A stretch of 64,000 nt of DNA, taken from Bisporella sp. PMI_857 (Eukaryota > Ascomycota > Leotiomycetes > Helotiales > Helotiaceae). The position numbers were made by a program, and so were the translations under genes. Positions 61,145-64,000 of this stretch are shown piece by piece. The stretch's first letter is position 1, and each line of letters opens with the position of its first letter. The notes under the pieces were generated by a model, which searched no databases, was not told where the DNA came from, and worked only from the letters and a program-made list of their open reading frames with translations. The stretch spans positions 302,524 through 366,523 of the forward strand of contig JAJSPD010000047.1 in assembly GCA_021307315.1 (NCBI GenBank). The letters run 5' to 3'.

Positions 61145-63024
61145 TTACTCAACATCAACTACAATACAGTCCTCAATTTTACTCTCTGATTTATCTTTAG
61201 CTTCTTTCTCAATATCCTTTTTATTTTCAGCTTTGTACAAACGACCTTTGCTTTTGGTTTTCACTTTTTTCTTTGCTCGATTTTTTGTGTCTAATTCAGC
61301 TTTTACTACTGCTTTGTGTAATTCTGGCGTAAAAATATAAAATTGACTTTTCAAAACGACTTTTTTTTTTTTCGTACGAGTCGCACGCTTTTTTATGATT
61401 AATCGAGAGTTATTTGCATCGTGTTCATAGACAATACTTTTTGCGCAAAGTTGTTTTGTTTTAAATGCTAATTTTCGGATATTGTCACGAAAGCCTAATC
61501 CTTTGGCCTGGTGAGGCGGCTAGTAAGGTGGTTCTATTACGAGAATACTAAACTAAGGAGGAAAAGCAATTGTTGTGCGCGATCATAATAGAAATGAGGG
61601 GTCGTGCCAAGCCCATCTAGGTCACATGATCCATGATCGTGACAGATATACTTTCGAACAAAAGTTAATAAAATTGTACAACGTTCAATTGTTAATAAAA
61701 AAAGCTCGTTTGCTTTCTAAAAGCTTTGCGCATTTAAAAGCGAGCTATTTACAAATACTTGATTAAAAGCATTGTACGTTAATAGTTAAGTTAAAGTTTC
61801 CGCTTCGAAAGTGACTTTTTTTTCGATTGTACAAAGTGCTTTTTTTAAGTTAAATAGAAATAGCTTTGCTTTACGCTATAAAAAATCAATATATTGAGTA
61901 TCAAATATTTTTAATCGAGCTTAAATATATATTTCTATTTATTTATGCTTTTGTATTTGTACGAACTAAGTCTAGTTCAAATAAGAAAGCTTTGCTGTTA
62001 GTCGTTTTTTCAGTAAGCTAAAAATCGCAACGTTAAATAACTAAAACAAGTGTAAAGTATAAAATAAAAGTATAAAAAAAAAAGATCTTGTTAAAAAGCA
62101 GTAAACTATAAAGTTTCTACTGATATATAAATTGTAGCTATTACAAATAAAAAGTCGATATTGACTATTAACTTTTGCACGAATTACTGGCTTAAAAACA
62201 CGTTTTAACTACTTTAATTCGTGTAAATTGTTTGTTTAGTTTTTTTTATTAGTTGAAAAATATTAGCTGTTAAGTATTTTGTGTAAAATCTAGCTTTAAA
62301 ATACGTTTTTATTTTTGAATATTACAAATAGCGAAATACTCGTTTTATTACTACAAATACACTTTACAACTGAAATTTACTTTTAACAGCTAAAATGTGT
62401 TTAATACTTCGTACAAAACTTAAATTAGTAATTACTCGAGTTGATTTTATTGTGCTAATCGAAAATCCAAACTTATTTATGTTATATGTGTTTTTTTGCA
62501 AAATTTTCTTTTTTTGTATTAGTTGATTATACGTGTAAAACTAAGCTTTTAAAACTAGTTTAGTAATACTATTTATTTGTACGAACTTAATACAACGTCT
62601 AATTATAACTTTAAAGTGTTTATAACGTTGTGCAAATTGTAAAACTTAATTTTGGCCAAAACAAAATCGTAAAAAAAGTTCAATAAAAAAAAAGTCGTGT
62701 CGTTTAAATTAAATACACGTTTTGTACGAATTTTTTCGGCTATTTATTTCAATAATTAATGCTTTAAAAAATAGCTACTAGCAGTAAGCTTTTTGATTTA
62801 CTTAAAAAGTACTTTTTTTTTTGCGTACAAGAATTTTGTTGTTGCTAGCGTGCTTAAAACCGCGACAAACCTTTATTAGCGCGACGCGTCACAGAACTTT
62901 TTGGAAGCTGTAAAGCGATTTCTGCTTGCCTTGTAGATTTATATTTGCCAGATCGTAGATCTAATACAGCTTGATCTATTTGAATATCACGATTTCTAGT
63001 TAATAGTCTCTTCCGACGCGTCAT
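61145..63024 (-). pseudogene. pogo/Fot1-type transposase relic
   Basis: Starts with MTRRKRLLTRNRDIQIDQAV (63024 down), then LDLRSGKYKSTRQAEIALQL and a stop at 62856-62854 after 56 codons. This is the psq-type helix-turn-helix (CENP-B N-terminal) DNA-binding domain. The far end (61354-61145) reads HKAVVKAELDTKNRAKKKVK and a charged tail ending IEDCIVVDVE, as at the C-terminus of Fot1 transposases. The central DDE catalytic domain is not readable because of dense AT-rich mutation. Confidence 0.75.
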
Positions 63025-63040
63025 GGTTGAGTTGTATGGG

Positions 63041-63108
63041 TAATTGTATGGTGGTGCCGTAAAAAGTGCCGCGTTACGCCACTTGCCGCGTTACGCCACG
63101 ACTTACGT
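63041..63108 (-). repeat. Right terminal inverted repeat with a 17-bp internal duplication
   Basis: 68 bp; matches the left repeat except for a direct duplication of the 17-bp unit containing GTGGCGTAACGCGGCA. Confidence 0.9.
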
Positions 63109-64000
63109 TAGCCCCAAAGAAATGGCCATCGTCCATCTCCGCCCCACGTTTAGAACATTGTAGAAAAAGGCACTGACTACCACACTAACAGGTCTAGGTG
63201 TATAGGTGTAGACATAGCTGCGGTAGGTGGATCCCAATGAAAGATTGAGGTAGCTATTCTTCAAAGCCAAGATACGGGAAAGATATGTCCCTAAAGAATG
63301 TCAGATAGAAACGCCCTGTTATAAAGTAATCTATTCGCCGGCAGCTGTAAAGCCGCAAAATTCAAATATGTAGGTAAGCCTAACTAGGTCTGTCAAAAAT
63401 GCGATCCCTTTCGTAGTAAATAGAAGCTTGTATCGAATTAGTTCGCCTATAACCTGCATAGCAACCGATTTCTAGGCTTTCACACCAAGAGCACCTACAT
63501 CATCTGAAGCTCCTGGTGATGCAGCCTGTGTTGGTTTATCCAGCTCTCTTAGCATCTCCAGCTTGGTGGTGGGTATCTGCCTGTTGAATTTAGCAATATA
63601 TTCGAGTGACTTGATGGCCTTGTCTCGTTGCCACGATAAATAAGGTATTTAGGAGACTCTTGCATGTTGAAGAGAATGAACCGAAGCAGGAAAATGAACA
63701 AGGTAATTGCCCCCAATGTATACATCAGATATCGCTATCCCATATCGCTTTCTTTCGTGCAGCAAGGGCTGCCCTCTGCGACATGATGGCAGCGAATCGG
63801 CCTCGGTGAAGCTCGGCCCGCAAACATTGTTTGGAATCAAGCCATAGGCAATCCGCTACATAAAATGACGCCAGTGGGCTGGAGGAGAGAAAGAATTGCG
63901 AGCAAAAATCGGCGGTTCCGTGGAGGTCATTCAACACAGACCGAACATGAATGGAGAAAGAAAATTGGTAGCCATAGCCCGTATTGCTTAAGGAATAAAC
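63109..64000 (-). pseudogene. MFS transporter relic, part before the transposon
   Basis: On the minus strand, after the window edge, AEGSPCCTKESDMG is followed by a stop (63737-63735, TGG to TAG) and RYLMYTLGAITLFIFLLRFI, then the MFS loop LFNMQESPKYLIYRGN. A frameshift follows, then KAIKSLEYIAKFNRQIPTTK. Later SLGSTYRSYVYTYT and GRRWTMAISLG run into the transposon. The block order is that of metabolite:H+ symporters of the sugar/carboxylate MFS type. The N-terminal half lies beyond the right edge. Confidence 0.75.

Larger units (their letters stand above)
61088..63108 (-). mobile_element. pogo/Fot1-like Tc1/mariner DNA transposon, decayed
   Basis: 2021 bp bounded by terminal inverted repeats and a TA on each side (61086-61087 and 63109-63110), the target duplication of Tc1/mariner elements. 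Removing the element and one TA joins the MFS relic in frame, which proves the insertion site. Inside, the minus strand encodes the N-terminus of a CENP-B/pogo transposase near the right end and a Lys-rich C-terminus near the left end. The 1.5 kb between them is extremely AT-rich with no long frame, consistent with RIP-type mutation. Confidence 0.9.

Overview
This is a window of a nuclear genome from a filamentous ascomycete (Pezizomycotina; a leotiomycete is my best guess but is not proven). The evidence is many short spliceosomal introns (about 46-60 nt, mostly GT..AG, with CTAAC or CTGAC branch sites), family content typical of moulds (Agd3 and Ega3 type enzymes, fungal_trans_2 regulator, capsule-type glycosyltransferase) and wide AT-rich gaps with decayed genes and a Tc1/mariner-type transposon. 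I rebuilt the multi-exon genes by hand by requiring the reading frame to close across each intron.

Layout. 0-9.5 kb: a cytochrome P450 relic, a tRNA-Ser(AGA), then a divergent pair matching two enzymes of galactosaminogalactan (GAG) metabolism: the deacetylase Agd3 (minus) and the membrane-anchored GH114 endo-galactosaminidase Ega3 (plus), with 3.6 kb between them in which I see no gene. 11-16.4 kb: signal peptidase subunit SPC3, a fungal_trans_2 regulator without a visible zinc cluster, and a zinc alcohol dehydrogenase. 18.3-22.4 kb: a head-to-head acyl-CoA carboxylase pair, carboxyltransferase (minus) and biotin carboxylase/biotin carrier (plus), sharing a promoter of about 270 bp. 22.9-24 kb: an epoxide-hydrolase-like relic. 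24.7-28.8 kb: APC8/CDC23 and farnesyl diphosphate synthase, divergent. 30.8 kb: a tRNA-Tyr gene carrying two insertions. 31.5-35 kb: a deleted capsule-type glycosyltransferase and a decayed unknown gene. 35-49.3 kb: housekeeping genes CTK1, MCM5 (with a cluster of MCB elements), VPS54 and a GPI-anchored wall protein. 49.3-56.3 kb: a gene-poor stretch with microsatellites. 56.3-60.1 kb: a small secreted protein and an intact P450. 60.9-64 kb: an MFS transporter relic split by a 2.0-kb pogo/Fot1-like transposon, itself decayed and very AT-rich.

Most striking: in the tRNA-Tyr gene (30783-30930) the ordinary anticodon-loop intron is present, but a second, 59-nt insertion sits between the T-loop and the 3' strand of the T-stem. 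Removing it restores a perfect tRNA-Tyr. Its boundaries are uniquely fixed by the tRNA fold, and they are GTACGT..TTGCAG with an ACTAAC branch site, the signature of a spliceosomal intron in a gene normally made by RNA polymerase III. I know of no described fungal example, though I could not search. Other points: the Agd3/Ega3 pair, a GC-AG intron in the biotin carboxylase gene, and stop codons in three relics explained by RIP-like C-to-T changes.
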